Shown here piece after piece: positions 22,378 to 32,913 of a DNA stretch of 64,000 nucleotides. The notes beneath the pieces were generated by a model. That model made no database searches. It saw only the letters and a program-made list of their open reading frames with translations, and had not been told where the DNA came from. Source of the stretch: Aureobasidium sp. EXF-3400 (Eukaryota; Ascomycota; Dothideomycetes; Dothideales; Saccotheciaceae); NCBI GenBank assembly GCA_024195585.1, contig SWBL01000234.1, positions 19,229-83,228 of the forward strand, in the 5' to 3' direction. Position 1 is the first letter of the stretch. Each line of letters begins with the position of its first letter. A program made the translations under genes and the position numbers.

Positions 22378-22581
22378 TGATGAGGAAGTATAGAAAAGTA
22401 ATACAATTTGAGTTCAGGTTTTCTCCGATATGATCGCTCTTGCTTCTTTCAGCTTGTTGCATCTATGATATCTTGGCGTAAGTATGGTGCATGACCGTCA
22501 GCCAGCTTCAACCGTTGATCCTGCCTCATTTCACAACCACCAAGTCAACAGTGTGACAGTATTGAGTTATTGCCAAAACCG

Positions 22582-23134
22582 ATGAGAACTATCAACATGA
22601 GCCTCTTTGCATTGTTCTGCACAGTGAACATCCCCGTTGAGGTGAGTCTTCGGACCTCTTTCGCCGCTAATTAATGCTCATCGGACGGTACAGAGGATCG
22701 ACTACTTCTTGGAGCAAACATACCACAACAGTAGCAAAATGAACGGTCAACCATATCTTCTGCTTGTCTCATCGCTTGATGAACTTGTTCACGCCAAACA
22801 ACTTGACGCAACACAGCCTCCGATCAGTCCTTTCCAGTCTTCATTCATCGGCAAATCTATCAAAAACGTGGCGAACGCACTACACTCGACGGCTAAAGGC
22901 ACATTATCTGACACCATAGATCCCGATCTTTTCGCCATCCTAGATGAGAGATCTCTGTCTGAAGACTCCGGTCTTATCGTACAAATCAAAGATGGCGAGG
23001 TGGATTCTGCACGCGTGCATTTTGATACGATCAATTCGGAATTGATCCGGGTACAAATCATTACTTGCGATATCAAAGAGACCCAAGAGCGTGTGGGAGA
23101 AGATGGGGTGTTTAGGGTTAATCCGCCGCAGTAG
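22582..23134 (+). CDS. Small DUF6924-like protein
   Basis: Two exons, 22582-22641 and 22694-23134 (intron GTGAGT...TACAG), giving 166 residues. An alternative in-frame ATG at 22597 would give 161. The C-terminal half resembles DUF6924: DLFAILDERSLSEDSGLIV (ligand-like loop and strand), then a helix and the ending EDGVFRV, close to the DEDGVFRG-type end of that family. The function of DUF6924 is unknown; it is a small soluble alpha/beta fold. There is no signal peptide or membrane segment. The gene lies just downstream of the transcription-factor gene on the same strand (about 200 bases apart), but nothing shows that they work together. Confidence 0.65.
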
Positions 23135-23482
23135 AGTAGGAAGGGAGGGCCTGCACCGAGGAAGAAGTTGGGCTAGCAAGTCGTATTGGGTGTCGCCTGA
23201 TTTGCCCTGTAATTGTCTTTGCTGGCTGTGACGATGCACAATAGTTCTGCAAAGCAATGCGATGTTCGTTGAGAGTTGCCTTCACGTCAATCGTCGATGA
23301 GAGAAGCTTTGCTCTGAACACAACTGTGCATTTTTATAGCTAGTTGTCGCTCTGAGCTATGGTGAGAGGAGGGCGATAGGATGTCCAAAATTTAGTCAAA
23401 GTTCATGCAGAGAGACAACACAAGCGCACATATCCCTGACATCTCATAGGTTTATCAAACCAGTACTTGCCATGCCCACGCC
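23135..23482. other. Intergenic, convergent 3' regions
   Basis: About 350 bases between the DUF6924-like gene (+) and the MFS transporter (-). No gene was seen. It holds one copy (23321-23341) of a 21-base sequence repeated with one change at 26861. Confidence 0.4.
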
Positions 23483-25210
23483 TCACTGCAACTTGCCAAC
23501 CTCATGATGCTGGGTCTCAACATCGTTCATAGGTCCAACTTTGCTACTTACCTTCTCAGCAACAACATCCTGCTCTTCCGCTTTGTGAACTTCTTCGTTC
23601 TCTCTTTCGATGTACTTCTGAGGCCTCTTGCTAGAGATGGCGTCTTTATCCCTAAAGACAAGCAAACTTGGGTCAGATCTGAAGTACTCGTCTAAGTCTT
23701 CAAGGGTCCGAGAACTTGTTTCTGGGTAGAGCAGGAAGATAACAGGCAGGAAGAGGGCGTTAGTTGCTACCCAGATTGGCCAGAACTTCCAGCCCAGATT
23801 TTGGAAACCAATAGGAGTGATCTCAACAATGACAAAGTTCGTGATCCAGTTCGTAGCAGTGGCCACAGCTGCACCCTTCGTGCGCATCGGCAAACTGTTG
23901 ATTTCTGCCAAAGTCAGTCTATGTTTGCCATTAGGAATAACTCGTAACTTACCAGCAGGATATAGCCAAGGCACGCCAAGCATGCCTACTGCAAAGGCGA
24001 TGTTGTAGAAGAAGAAAAAGAAGATAGCCGCCTTAGCACATGCAGTAACCCCGTTGGCAATGGCATACTTGAGAAGGATAGAGATGCAGAGGAAAGCGAT
24101 GAGCTGCAGAAAGGTGGAGATCATCATCAGGGACCGGCGGCCCAGGCGTTCGACGAAGAGAACTGCAACTCCCGCAAAAATGAAGTAAGAGACCGCATTA
24201 CAAGCGGACAGAAGGCGAGCCATGGAATTGCTCAGTCCAACGTACACGATAAGTACTGTCGGTTGATAGTAGCTCATTATATTAATTCCACCGAATTGCT
24301 GCATGAATTGTGTCCCAGCTCCAAGAAGCAGGCGGCGAACATTTTTTGTCCCATCTTGGGTACGGCCGCGCAAGAGGTCGCTCCACCTGATTGCATGTTC
24401 ACGTTCGTACTGAACGCCGTATGAGATCTCTTGGTACTGCGCTATGACATAAGCGTGATCAACAGGCTTGTCCTCGAGATCGGCTAGAATCTGGGTAGCC
24501 TCGCTGTCTTGATCATGCGCAATGAGCCAACGCGGTGATTCGGGAAGCCAGGGGACTGTGGCGAACAGGACGAAGATGAAGATGAACTGCAGGGCTAGCG
24601 GTAGCCTCCATTGAACTGAGCCCGGTACGAAGCTCAGGCCATAGTTGATCCAGTTGACAACCATGAAGCCTCCGACGTTGGTCATCATCTCCAAGATGAC
24701 GAGTTTTCCTCTGAGCTTTGCAGGAGCTGTCTCAGTCTGCCAGATCGGTGCTGTTGCTGTATTGATGCCGTTGCCAATGCCTAAGATCACACGTCCAACG
24801 AACATCTGTGCTAGGCTGAACGAGCTGGTCTTGAGAATAACGCCGACGGACATTATCGCGGTGCCGATTATGATAGTCTTCTTCCGTCCTAGTCTTTCAC
24901 CGATGGTGAAGGCCACAATCGCACCGATGAAGCAACCCACGTCGTATATAGCAGCGAGAGTTGATAGAACCTTGGTCCTGGAAGGTCCTACAAGATCGTG
25001 TAACTTGAGAAAGTTGTCGCTTACAACAACGCCAGAGAAGACACCCTAGTTTGAAGGAGTGGTTAGCTAAGCTGGCTCCCGGTGACCAGGCCTTTCACTT
25101 ACCTGGTCATATCCAAAAAGCGTCATGTCCGTCGCACAAGCAACAGTGATCCAGAAAACGAGCCATCCTCCCTTGAAGCCAAAATACCTCTGCTTAGGAG
25201 CAAGCGACAT
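23483..25210 (-). CDS. MFS sugar (hexose-type) transporter
   Basis: Three exons on the reverse strand, 25210-25103, 25045-23953 and 23904-23483, joining to 540 residues. The protein belongs to the sugar porter branch of the major facilitator superfamily, proton-coupled or facilitated sugar uptake at the plasma membrane. Motifs in order: FGYDQGVFSGVV in the first helix; GERLGRKKT (loop 2-3 GRR/K signature); GVGNG-like GIGNGINTATAP; PESPRWLI (loop 6-7); QQFGGINIMSYYQP (helix 7); ERLGRRSLM (loop 8-9); PAEINSLPMRTKGAAVATA (conserved PAEI..L..R..G.A), restored only after removing a 48-nt intron; and PETSSRTLEDLDE at the end. The exact sugar is unknown. The second intron is a multiple of three without a stop, so an unspliced reading looks intact. 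Confidence 0.92.
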
Positions 25211-27059
25211 AGCGTACGAGTGTCAAATGGAATAACAAAGACTTGACTGTACAGAAGTGTAAGTCGGAAGTACGCTGCCATTCTCGCGGTCGAAAGGAGC
25301 ACTTCTTATACCTAGCTGCAGTCCCAACCACCTCTCGAGGCTGGTCGGAACCATGATGAGTTGCTGAGGAACCGGCATACCTTTTCAAGAACTACCATTC
25401 TGCCTAAAAGACATCGGTCTTGCATGCCGCAGGTTGAAACGACCTCCATCCCACAAGTACCTCCGCTGAGAAGGCCGTTGAAGCACGGTATACGCTACCT
25501 CGAGATGATCCGACGAAAATAAACTTCTTCATTATGTCGAGGTCGCCTTGTATATTCGTCCGGACATCCAAGAACCACAACTTAGAGCGTGTACCAATTC
25601 CAGTCAGTATCTAGTAGGAACAAACAGCCTTGGACAATGGTGCAGATTCCTTGGGCGGAGAAATCAACCGGATCAGCTTGATGCAGCTGAATCAAGAAAT
25701 GGTCATGTGGTGTGATCCTTCGTGAACGGCTATTGGCGACGGTAACACAGCATCCTTACCAGGTCTGCGGATCTGCAGTCTTGACCAACGCGACAGTTCC
25801 GCGTGCATTCCCGCAGAGGATGCTTGGCAACATGCCTGACAGCAGCCCTTCAACTCATGGAGGGCTCGATCTGGAGGTGTGATAGGATGGCTCTGTATAG
25901 TTGCGATTGCATTGTCATGGAAATAATGACAGCACCACAGGGTCTTGTTGCCAATGGGATGAACGATCGTGGTGGTCGATGAGATAGATCGGCTGGAATA
26001 CGCGCGAGAAATGCCGAAGATTTGGCAAAATCGCGGGCAAACTTCTAGTAGACTGGTCATGCTCAAGGCCAGACATAACTCCCACTTCTTGCAAGCATTA
26101 CGAAGTGACAGTAGAACCACGCGACTCTTGATACGTGCTGGTCTTCGTGTAGGCAAGCTATGAATCATCATGCAGTCGCATTCACAACTACAAGTGGTAG
26201 AAGGTCGACAACTGTGTTTGCATACAAGTGGGTTAATGGAGAAAGGTTCTGTGAGTGAGAGCCCAATCCATTCTGTGCAATGGATTGGAAACAAATCTTA
26301 TGAGGAACATTGCCGTCTTCTCATGACTACCTTCTCTCCTAACTCGAATGTCGAGCGACACGTATGGCACACCTCTGCTGCCTCTACTTACTGGTCATAT
26401 AAATGGCAAGTTGCATGTAAACAACATGCAAGAGTCAAAAGGCCCCTCTCTAAGCAGGTGGCTTTGGGGGATGTTCGTTCACTCATCTTTCTTCTTTTTC
26501 TCTCTTGTGTTTCTTCTTTTGTTCTCGCCCTTGTGCCTACTACCTGCACACTTCTCAGAGTTTGTCGGCTCGGTCACAAAGTAATTGTTGTAGTTGTTGC
26601 TGAAAGACAGTGAGATAGAGTTGAACGGGAGATGGTTGGCTGAAAGCGATGATAGAAGACCTCACCAAGCACAGTCACAGATTTGACATGCGTCGCACAA
26701 GGAACGATGGCTGACTGTGAGCAGCATGTAGCCTCTCCGTGTGCTAGGGACAGTCACAGTGTAGCTGTAGAAATGCATGATGCTTTTAAGAAGAATGTGG
26801 TTTCTCACAGAAAGAACCGCATTACAGGCTGTCTCGATGGCTAGCCTTACATTCAGACTGCAACTGTGCATTTTGATAGCTTATAAAACCCCTTGTACCT
26901 CGGGATGGAGAAGGGGTTGGTTGCGAAATTGTGGCTGTCTACAGCACACGGGGAGGAGAGAGAGCAGGGTCTATACCAGACGGAAGGACTGAGATGCAAC
27001 TATGTTCTTGATGGCTTCTATGTTTGCAATTGTATATATGTTCAGAACAAGTCAACCCC
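25211..27059. other. Intergenic region, no supported gene
   Basis: About 1.85 kb upstream of the transporter and downstream of HIS7. Open frames exist on both strands (the longest is 200 codons, 25692-26294 reverse), but they are Cys/His/Ser-rich in a non-protein-like way. A TATATAAA-type stretch near 26397 is not tied to any gene. One copy of a 21-base near-repeat lies at 26861-26881. Confidence 0.4.
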
Positions 27060-28787
27060 TTAAATCTCATCCTCGAATTTTCTAACCAGCAACCCATCCT
27101 TCTCCAACACCTCCTTAACTTGTCTAACCGTGTACTCACCACGGTGGAACATACCAGCACCCAACGCAGCATCCACGGTAGTCTCGTCAAACACCTCTTT
27201 AAAGTGACCAGGGTTACCAGCTCCACTGGACGCAATAACAGGAATCTTGATGGCGTTTTTAACAGAACGAATCAACTCAAGGTCAAAGCCAGAGTTTGTG
27301 CCGTCTTTGTCGATGCAGTTGAGTAGGATTTCTCCACAGCCCATGGCTTCGACTGCGGTGCAGAGTTGAATCACGTCGAGGTCGGAGGTGGTGCGGCCGC
27401 CGTGGATGGTGCATGCGTACCAACAGTACGTTTCGCCATTGGGACCAGGGTAGGGTGTTTTGATGGTTGCGTGGGAGGTTTCCGAGGGGTCTTTGATGTA
27501 GATTCTGCGGGGGTCGACGGAGACGACGACGGCTTGGACACCGTAGGCTTTGCTGATTGTCTCGATGGCGGTTTTGCCGGAGAGTGTGCTGTTGTTGGCG
27601 TAGTATTCTTGGGCGGCAGTTACGGCGTCGGAGCCAATGCTTACTTTGTCGGCGCCGGACTTGAAGTAGAGGGTTGCGACTTCCAGAGCAGGGACTACGG
27701 TGTTTGTTTCGGGATCTTTTGTGTCGCGGATGCCACCGCCGATTGTGAGAGGAACGAAAACTGTGGATGAGGCCTGACGCAGGATTTCGAGCATGGGTTG
27801 GTCTTTGAGAGGAGTCTCGCGGAATGAGGTGATGTTGAGGAAGGTGACTTCGTCGGCACCCTGCTCGTAGTATTTTTGGGCCATAGAGACAGGCTTGCCG
27901 AGGTTGCGTACGGCAGCGCCTTCCTCTTTCTCGCGGACGTCGTATTGGTCACCTTTTGTGACGACGAGATCACCCTGGTCGTTTGTGCGGACATCGAGGC
28001 AAGCGATAATGCGGCGGGTGAGGCCTTCCTTTGTAGTTGAGGGCTCAGGTGTTTGTGGCAAGGTGGTGAGACGATCGCCGTTCAAGAAAGCCTTGAGGAC
28101 ACGCAAGCCTGCAGCACCACTCTTCTCGGGGTGGAATTGGGTGACCAGGACATTGTCTTTTGCGACAGCACCAACAAACTCTTGGTTGCCGTAGCGGGCG
28201 GTGGCTACAGACCAGCCGGCCTTCTCGAGAACACCAGGCTCGTACATTTTTGCGTATGAGTGGACGTAGTAGTATTTGCTGTCAGGACGCATGCCGTACA
28301 GGCTCTGGTTCGCGTCGAGTCCTTGTGTAGAGGCAGGGTTGGCCGAGTTCCAGCCAATGTGAGGCACACTCTTGTCCGAGTCGTCAAATCGCTCCAGACG
28401 GCCAGGAATCAGGCCCAGACCAGGGACAGTCGAGTTCTCTTCGGAGCCTTCGAATAGGGCTTGCAGGCCGACGCAGACGCCCATGAAGGGCTTACCGGCG
28501 GCGATGTGCTTCTTGATGGGTTCGACATAGCCAGAGTTGTTGAATTGACTGAGACAGTGGCCAAAGTGGCCTACTCCGGGAAGAATGAGTTTCTAGGTGG
28601 CCTGTCAGTTCCTATCAGTTTGTCTTTTGGCCAGCTTGTTTGGTGGGGGTGTGAGGGGCTGTACCTCTGCCTTTGACACATCTTCTGGCGACTTGATCCA
28701 TTCGACCTGGTAGCCGACCTTCTCAATGGCATTGACCAGCGATCGGATGTTGCCAGCAACGTAGTCCAAGAGGTGAACTGTCGGCAT
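27060..28787 (-). CDS. HIS7: Imidazole glycerol phosphate synthase (fused glutaminase-cyclase)
   Basis: Two exons, 28787-28665 and 28592-27060, in phase 0, give 551 residues, close to yeast His7 (552). The enzyme converts PRFAR plus glutamine to imidazole glycerol phosphate and AICAR in histidine biosynthesis, linking to purine recycling. Residues 1-200 form a class-I glutamine amidotransferase with the full triad: Cys81 in MGVCVGLQ, His195 and Glu197 in TQFHPEKSG. The C-terminal half is a HisF-type TIM barrel: [46 protein letters not shown], and [11 protein letters not shown] near the end. All catalytic residues I can see are present. It is divergently transcribed from IMP3 across 251 bases that include a TGACTC (Gcn4/CPC1-type) site, as expected for an amino-acid gene. 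Confidence 0.97.
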
Positions 28788-28822
28788 TTTGGTGTATATC
28801 TTGTCTAACAACAAGAGAGAGA

Positions 28823-28830
28823 GCGATGAG
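28823..28830 (+). promoter_or_regulatory. PAC-like GCGATGAG element
   Basis: GCGATGAG, the core of the polymerase A and C (PAC) box known from yeast ribosome-biogenesis promoters. It lies 36-43 bases upstream of the HIS7 ATG and about 209 bases upstream of IMP3. IMP3 is a ribosome-biogenesis gene, so the match is suggestive. It is a short motif and could be chance. Confidence 0.3.
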
Positions 28831-28868
28831 TCGAAACAAAAAAGACGAGCACATGGCTGCCCTAGCGA

Positions 28869-28874
28869 TGACTC
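28869..28874 (+). promoter_or_regulatory. TGACTC Gcn4/CPC1-type site
   Basis: TGACTC lies 82-87 bases upstream of the HIS7 start codon. Amino-acid-starvation control by Gcn4/CPC1 through TGA(C/G)TC is established for histidine genes in fungi. That this copy is functional is inference. Confidence 0.4.
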
Positions 28875-29038
28875 GTTTGAGTGACGCGGAGCTGTCGGTC
28901 CGCTCCGATGACCGCCTTTCGGCCCGCAGTCTCGACGCCGGCAGAAATTATCTCAGCCCTATCGACGAGCAAGCCTGAATCTGCAAAGACAGAGCCGCCT
29001 TCTCGTCGCATCGCAAACCACACTCCCGATCGCCCATC

Positions 29039-29653
29039 ATGGTCAGACAACTCAAACACCACGAGCACAAGCTCCTCCGCAAGGTCGACTTCTTCAAGGC
29101 CGATACAAAGCAAGGGACCATCCGCCAGAACGATGTAGTGCGCCGCGTATGTCCATGACCTCCATTTTTTGAACTGGCCGAAAACATCACTAACAATTCA
29201 TGACAGTACATGATTCAAAAGCCCGAAGACTACACCTCCTACAACCGTCTCTGCGGTCAACTACGCCAACTCGCCCACCGCCTAACCCTCCTCCCACCCG
29301 ACAACGCCTACCGCCTAGCCACCGAAAAGAAACTCCTCGACAAACTCTACGACATGGCCATTCTGAGCGAACGCAGCAAACTCTCCGCCGTCGAAAACAA
29401 AGTCACAGTCTCAGCCTTCGCACGCAGACGTCTCAACGTCATCCTCACAAGACTGCAAATGGCTCCCGATCTCAAAGCCGCTACTACTTTTATCGAGGGT
29501 GGTCAGGTTAGAGTGGGTACCGAAGTCGTTACCGATCCTGCTTTCTTGGTCACGAGGAATATGGAGGACTTTGTCACTTGGGTCGATTCGTCAAAGATCA
29601 AGAGGACTATCCACAGATACCGCGACAAGCTGGACGATTTCGACTTGCTCTAG
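29039..29653 (+). CDS. IMP3: U3 snoRNP protein Imp3
   Basis: Two exons, 29039-29146 and 29207-29653 (intron GTATGT...GACAG), give 184 residues; yeast Imp3 has 183. The start MVRQLKHHEHKLLRKVDF is the hallmark Imp3 N-terminus, followed by a ribosomal-S4-like RNA-binding fold: RRLNVILTRLQMAP and then TTFIEGGQVRVGTEVVTDPA (S4 domain, residues about 107-155). It ends with RYRDKLDDFDLL. Imp3 binds the U3 snoRNA/pre-rRNA duplex in the small-subunit processome and is needed for early cleavages giving 18S rRNA. It is nucleolar. It shares a divergent promoter with HIS7 and stands next to DIM1, another 18S rRNA factor, in convergent orientation. Conserved length and ends make the model secure. Confidence 0.96.
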
Positions 29654-29925
29654 ATGGACTGTCTTTTCCATCATGGATTATACCTCTTCGGGGAATTATT
29701 GCATTTATCAGCGTGGCGTTCTGTGGGTCAAAATTGCATGGGATTATCTTGTCCTCTGGAGAAATTTGTGGACATGGATAATGGGGTTGAAATGCAAGAT
29801 ATTTGTAGAACTGTCTTGTCTCGTCTTGTCGGGTATCTTTGCTAAACACGAAATATCAAACCATCCGGTCAACTCCATGTACGCCATGCTTGTCCCACCC
29901 ATATGCTTTTTGTGATATTCGTAGA

Positions 29926-31136
29926 TCAGCTGAAGTGGATGCCCTCCTGGTTGAAGGCATACAGCAACTTCAAGAAGTCACCCTCGTCACACATTCTGGC
30001 ACGCTTCTCGGAAAGCTCGGTCGTCTCGACCAGTACCTTGGTCACCTTCTGGCGGACCAATTCAGACACCTTGCCCTTCTTCTTGCGGTTAGGGTTGCCT
30101 AGAAGCTTCTTTGCCTTCTTGTCTGCTTCCTCTTTGAAGAAGTCGGGAACATCGTCTTCGTCGTCAACTTCCATGATCGCTTCCATTTCGTCGTCCTGGT
30201 CGTCTGCAGCCATGTCGGTGTCCATGGCAGCATCTGCAGGGTCGAGCGGCCCATCGTCGAGAACAATGTTGTTCTGAGCACAGTAGGTGCGGTAGTTTGA
30301 CTCGAGCATATCCATGACGCTAGTGGTACCAATAAAGCCACTGCGCAGGGTACGGTTCTTACGAACAAAGCAGATGCGCAAGAGACCATCCCACTCGTCG
30401 TAGCTGATCTGTGGACGTGGGACCTTTGGCACAATCTTGACGACATCACTCTCGACTTGAGGAGGAGGGTTGAAGTTGTTCTTGCCGACCTTCATGACAT
30501 GAGTGATCTTGGCCCACATTTGGGCATTGACGGACAGTCTCGAGTATAGTTTTGTTCCAGGTTGAGCAAACAGACGCATAGCAAATTCACGCTGGAACAT
30601 GAGTACGCAGGAGCGAGGAGCGGGACTCAGGGCCAAGAGTCTGAAAGTCAAGGGCGAAGAAATCTGGTAGGGTGTGTTTGAAATGCAGACGTCGAAGTAT
30701 GGAAGTTGTGGGTGCTTGAGCACATCTCCGAGGATGATTTCGAGTCTCTTCTGAGCCGGAGTGCCTTGGAAACGCTTTGTGATTTCTGCAGCCATTCGGG
30801 GATCGGCTTCGCATGCGATGACCTTTTTGGCCTTTTCCAGGATTTTTGTTGTCAAGTTACCAGTTCCGGGACCGACTTCGAGGACAATCTGGGGGCTTAT
30901 TAGAAGATATTTTCGAGTCGAATGGGAGATTCGAAGCGTACGTCAGACTGCTTGAGGTCGGCCTTGTCGACAATGGCCTGAGCGACACCAGGGTTCTTCA
31001 GAATGTGCTGACCGAGATCCGTGTTGAACTTGAAGACGTTGTTGGCGGCATGGCCCTTCTTGCGCGAGGCAGCGCCTGCGTAGGGATCGCTTTTCGAGAC
31101 GCCACTGCCGTTGTTCTTTCTCGCTGATTTGGGCAT
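29926..31136 (-). CDS. DIM1: 18S rRNA N6,N6-dimethyladenosine transferase Dim1
   Basis: Two exons, 31136-30942 and 30888-29926, with a 53-nt intron, give 385 residues. Dim1 (KsgA family) uses S-adenosylmethionine to dimethylate two adjacent adenines near the 3' end of 18S rRNA and is also required for pre-rRNA processing. After a basic N-terminus, [20 protein letters not shown] leads into the SAM site, where splicing creates [10 protein letters not shown] (residues 69-78). The catalytic-type motif [13 protein letters not shown] replaces the usual NxPY form (N-T-P-Y). Then come RRKNRT-like [12 protein letters not shown] and the C-terminal helical part. The family is usually about 315-320 residues; the extra length comes largely from an acidic Asp/Glu insertion (about residues 270-310). 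It is divergent from APN1 with 181 bases between the ATGs, around a perfect palindrome. Confidence 0.96.
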
Positions 31137-31221
31137 GTTGATTCGTGTTCTGGTATAGAAGGAGCGAGTGCGGAGAGGCGGACGAAGGCCGATGGAATTT
31201 TTGGCGGCAGCAGCGACCCTA

Positions 31222-31241
31222 AAAGCTTATCGATAAGCTTT
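31222..31241. promoter_or_regulatory. 20-bp perfect palindrome in the DIM1/APN1 divergent promoter
   Basis: AAAGCTTATCGATAAGCTTT, an exact inverted repeat centred in the 181-base intergenic space. Its core CTTATCGATAAG (31226-31237) lies 90-101 bases upstream of the DIM1 ATG and 81-92 upstream of the APN1 ATG. The same 12-bp core is found 94-105 bases upstream of UTP18. A role as a binding site for a dimeric factor is inference. Confidence 0.6.
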
Positions 31242-31317
31242 GCTGTTCAGGGTCTAAGACGTATTCGTACCTGCCATCACCTTGACATCGTCATTAACCA
31301 TTCAATTCACTAACAAA

Positions 31318-32913
31318 ATGCCTCGTCCATCGAGAGCGAAACCTACTCGCGAGGAATCATCCGATCTGTCATCCGCTGTATCAGACGCTCCCGAACCAAC
31401 TACCCTCCCAGACGCTTCCAACGGCACTAGAGGAACCAAGCGCAAGCGCCAGCTCAAGCAAGAAACCACCCAAGTCGTCCAAGAAGACGAAGAGCAGGAA
31501 GAGAAGGCCGCTCCTGTCAAGAAGACTCGACAACGCAAATCCGTCAAGGTCGAGCAAGCCATCTCTCCACCACCCAAGAGAGCCAACAAGTCCACAAAGT
31601 CTACAAAGGTCCTTGAGGAAACACAAGAAACAGAAACCACAACAGTAGACACACAAGAAGCCAAAACAAAAGTTGTGAGAAAGCGCAAGACCAAAGAAGA
31701 GAAGGAAGCAGAGGCAATGCCCCTAGCAGCTCGTACAATTGGCCACAAGCTCTTCATCGGTGCCCACGTCTCGGCCGCTGGTGGTGTCCCTAATGCTGTC
31801 CAGAATGCTATCCATATCGGCGCAAATGCCTTTGCCCTGTTCTTAAAGTCCCAACGTAAATGGACAAACCCTCCGCTGGACGAAACTCATTCTATCAACT
31901 TCCATGCTCATTGCGACAAGCACAACTTTGACCAGAATCAACATGTCGTCCCACACGGCTCATACCTTGTCAATCTAGCACACACCGATCCCGATCGTAC
32001 CAAGCAAGCATACGACTCCTTCCTCGATGACTTGAAGCGTTGCGAGAAGCTGGGTATCTTGCTCTACAACTTTCATCCTGGTAACAGCGTGGGCGGTGAT
32101 CGCGATGCTGCCATCGCTCATCTGGCCAACAATCTCAACCGCGCACACAAGGAAACTACCAAAGTCATCACGTTACTCGAGAACATGGCCGCTGGTGGAA
32201 ACGTCATTGGCTCGACCTTTGAGGACTTGCGCGATGTCATTAACCTGATCGATGACAAGTCTCGTGTCGGCGTCTGTCTCGATACCTGTCATGCCTTTGC
32301 AGGCGGCTACGACCTGCGTACTCCTGAGACTGTCCAGAAGACCCTATCAGAATTCGACGGAACAGTCGGCATGAAGTACTTACGTGCTCTGCATCTGAAC
32401 GACAGCAAGGCGCCCTTCTCAAGCCACAGAGATCTACACGCAAACATTGGCACTGGCTTCCTGGGTTTGCGCGGCTTCCACGCCATCATGAATGATGAGC
32501 GTGTCATCGGCCTTCCCATGGTTCTTGAGACACCAATCGAAGTCCGCGATGAGAACGGCAACCTCCAAAAAGATGTTAAGGGCAAGGAAATGGAGGACAA
32601 GAATATCTGGGCCAGAGAGATCAAGTTGCTGGAAAGTCTTGTGGGTATGGATGTGGAAAGCGAAGAGTTCAAAGAACTGAACGATAAGTTGCAGAAGATG
32701 GGTAAGGTCGAGCGAGACAGAATCGCCGAGCAAGTCGAGAAGAAGACAACAAAGGTCAAGGAAAAGGAAGACAAGGCAAAGGCCAAACAGACCAAACTCA
32801 ACTTCGGCAAAGCTGCTGCTCCGGCCAAGAAGGGTAAGAAGGCCAAAAAGGAGGAGGATGATGCTGATCAAAGTGATGCTTCGGCCCCACTGCCTTCGGA
32901 CGAGGAGAGCTAG
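31318..32913 (+). CDS. APN1: Apurinic/apyrimidinic endonuclease, Apn1/endonuclease IV family
   Basis: An intronless 531-residue protein from ATG 31318; the open frame extends upstream only through non-ATG codons. The family cleaves DNA 5' to abasic sites and removes 3'-blocking groups in base-excision repair. The TIM-barrel catalytic domain spans about residues 142-430 and carries the zinc-ligand motifs: FIGAHVSAAGG, VVPHGSYLVNLA, NFHPGNSVGG, LLENMAAGG (Glu), CLDTCHAFAGGYDL (Asp/His), LHLNDSKAPFSSHRD and METPIE-like MVLETPIE. Residues 1-135 are Lys/Arg/Glu-rich with basic clusters suited to nuclear import, and the C-terminal 100 residues are Lys/Glu-rich with KAKKEEDD-type repeats. These tails, longer than in yeast Apn1 (367 residues), explain the size. 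Its sharing a promoter with DIM1 is noteworthy. Confidence 0.95.
   Translation: MPRPSRAKPTREESSDLSSAVSDAPEPTTLPDASNGTRGTKRKRQLKQETTQVVQEDEEQEEKAAPVKKTRQRKSVKVEQAISPPPKRANKSTKSTKVLEETQETETTTVDTQEAKTKVVRKRKTKEEKEAEAMPLAARTIGHKLFIGAHVSAAGGVPNAVQNAIHIGANAFALFLKSQRKWTNPPLDETHSINFHAHCDKHNFDQNQHVVPHGSYLVNLAHTDPDRTKQAYDSFLDDLKRCEKLGILLYNFHPGNSVGGDRDAAIAHLANNLNRAHKETTKVITLLENMAAGGNVIGSTFEDLRDVINLIDDKSRVGVCLDTCHAFAGGYDLRTPETVQKTLSEFDGTVGMKYLRALHLNDSKAPFSSHRDLHANIGTGFLGLRGFHAIMNDERVIGLPMVLETPIEVRDENGNLQKDVKGKEMEDKNIWAREIKLLESLVGMDVESEEFKELNDKLQKMGKVERDRIAEQVEKKTTKVKEKEDKAKAKQTKLNFGKAAAPAKKGKKAKKEEDDADQSDASAPLPSDEES

Noticed and set aside
25692..26294. Reverse frame of 200 codons
   Set aside because: Cys/His/Ser-rich without family resemblance; no flanking exons found.
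31282..31317. Earlier start for APN1
   Set aside because: The upstream in-frame codons have no ATG; 31318 is the first and sits in a good context.
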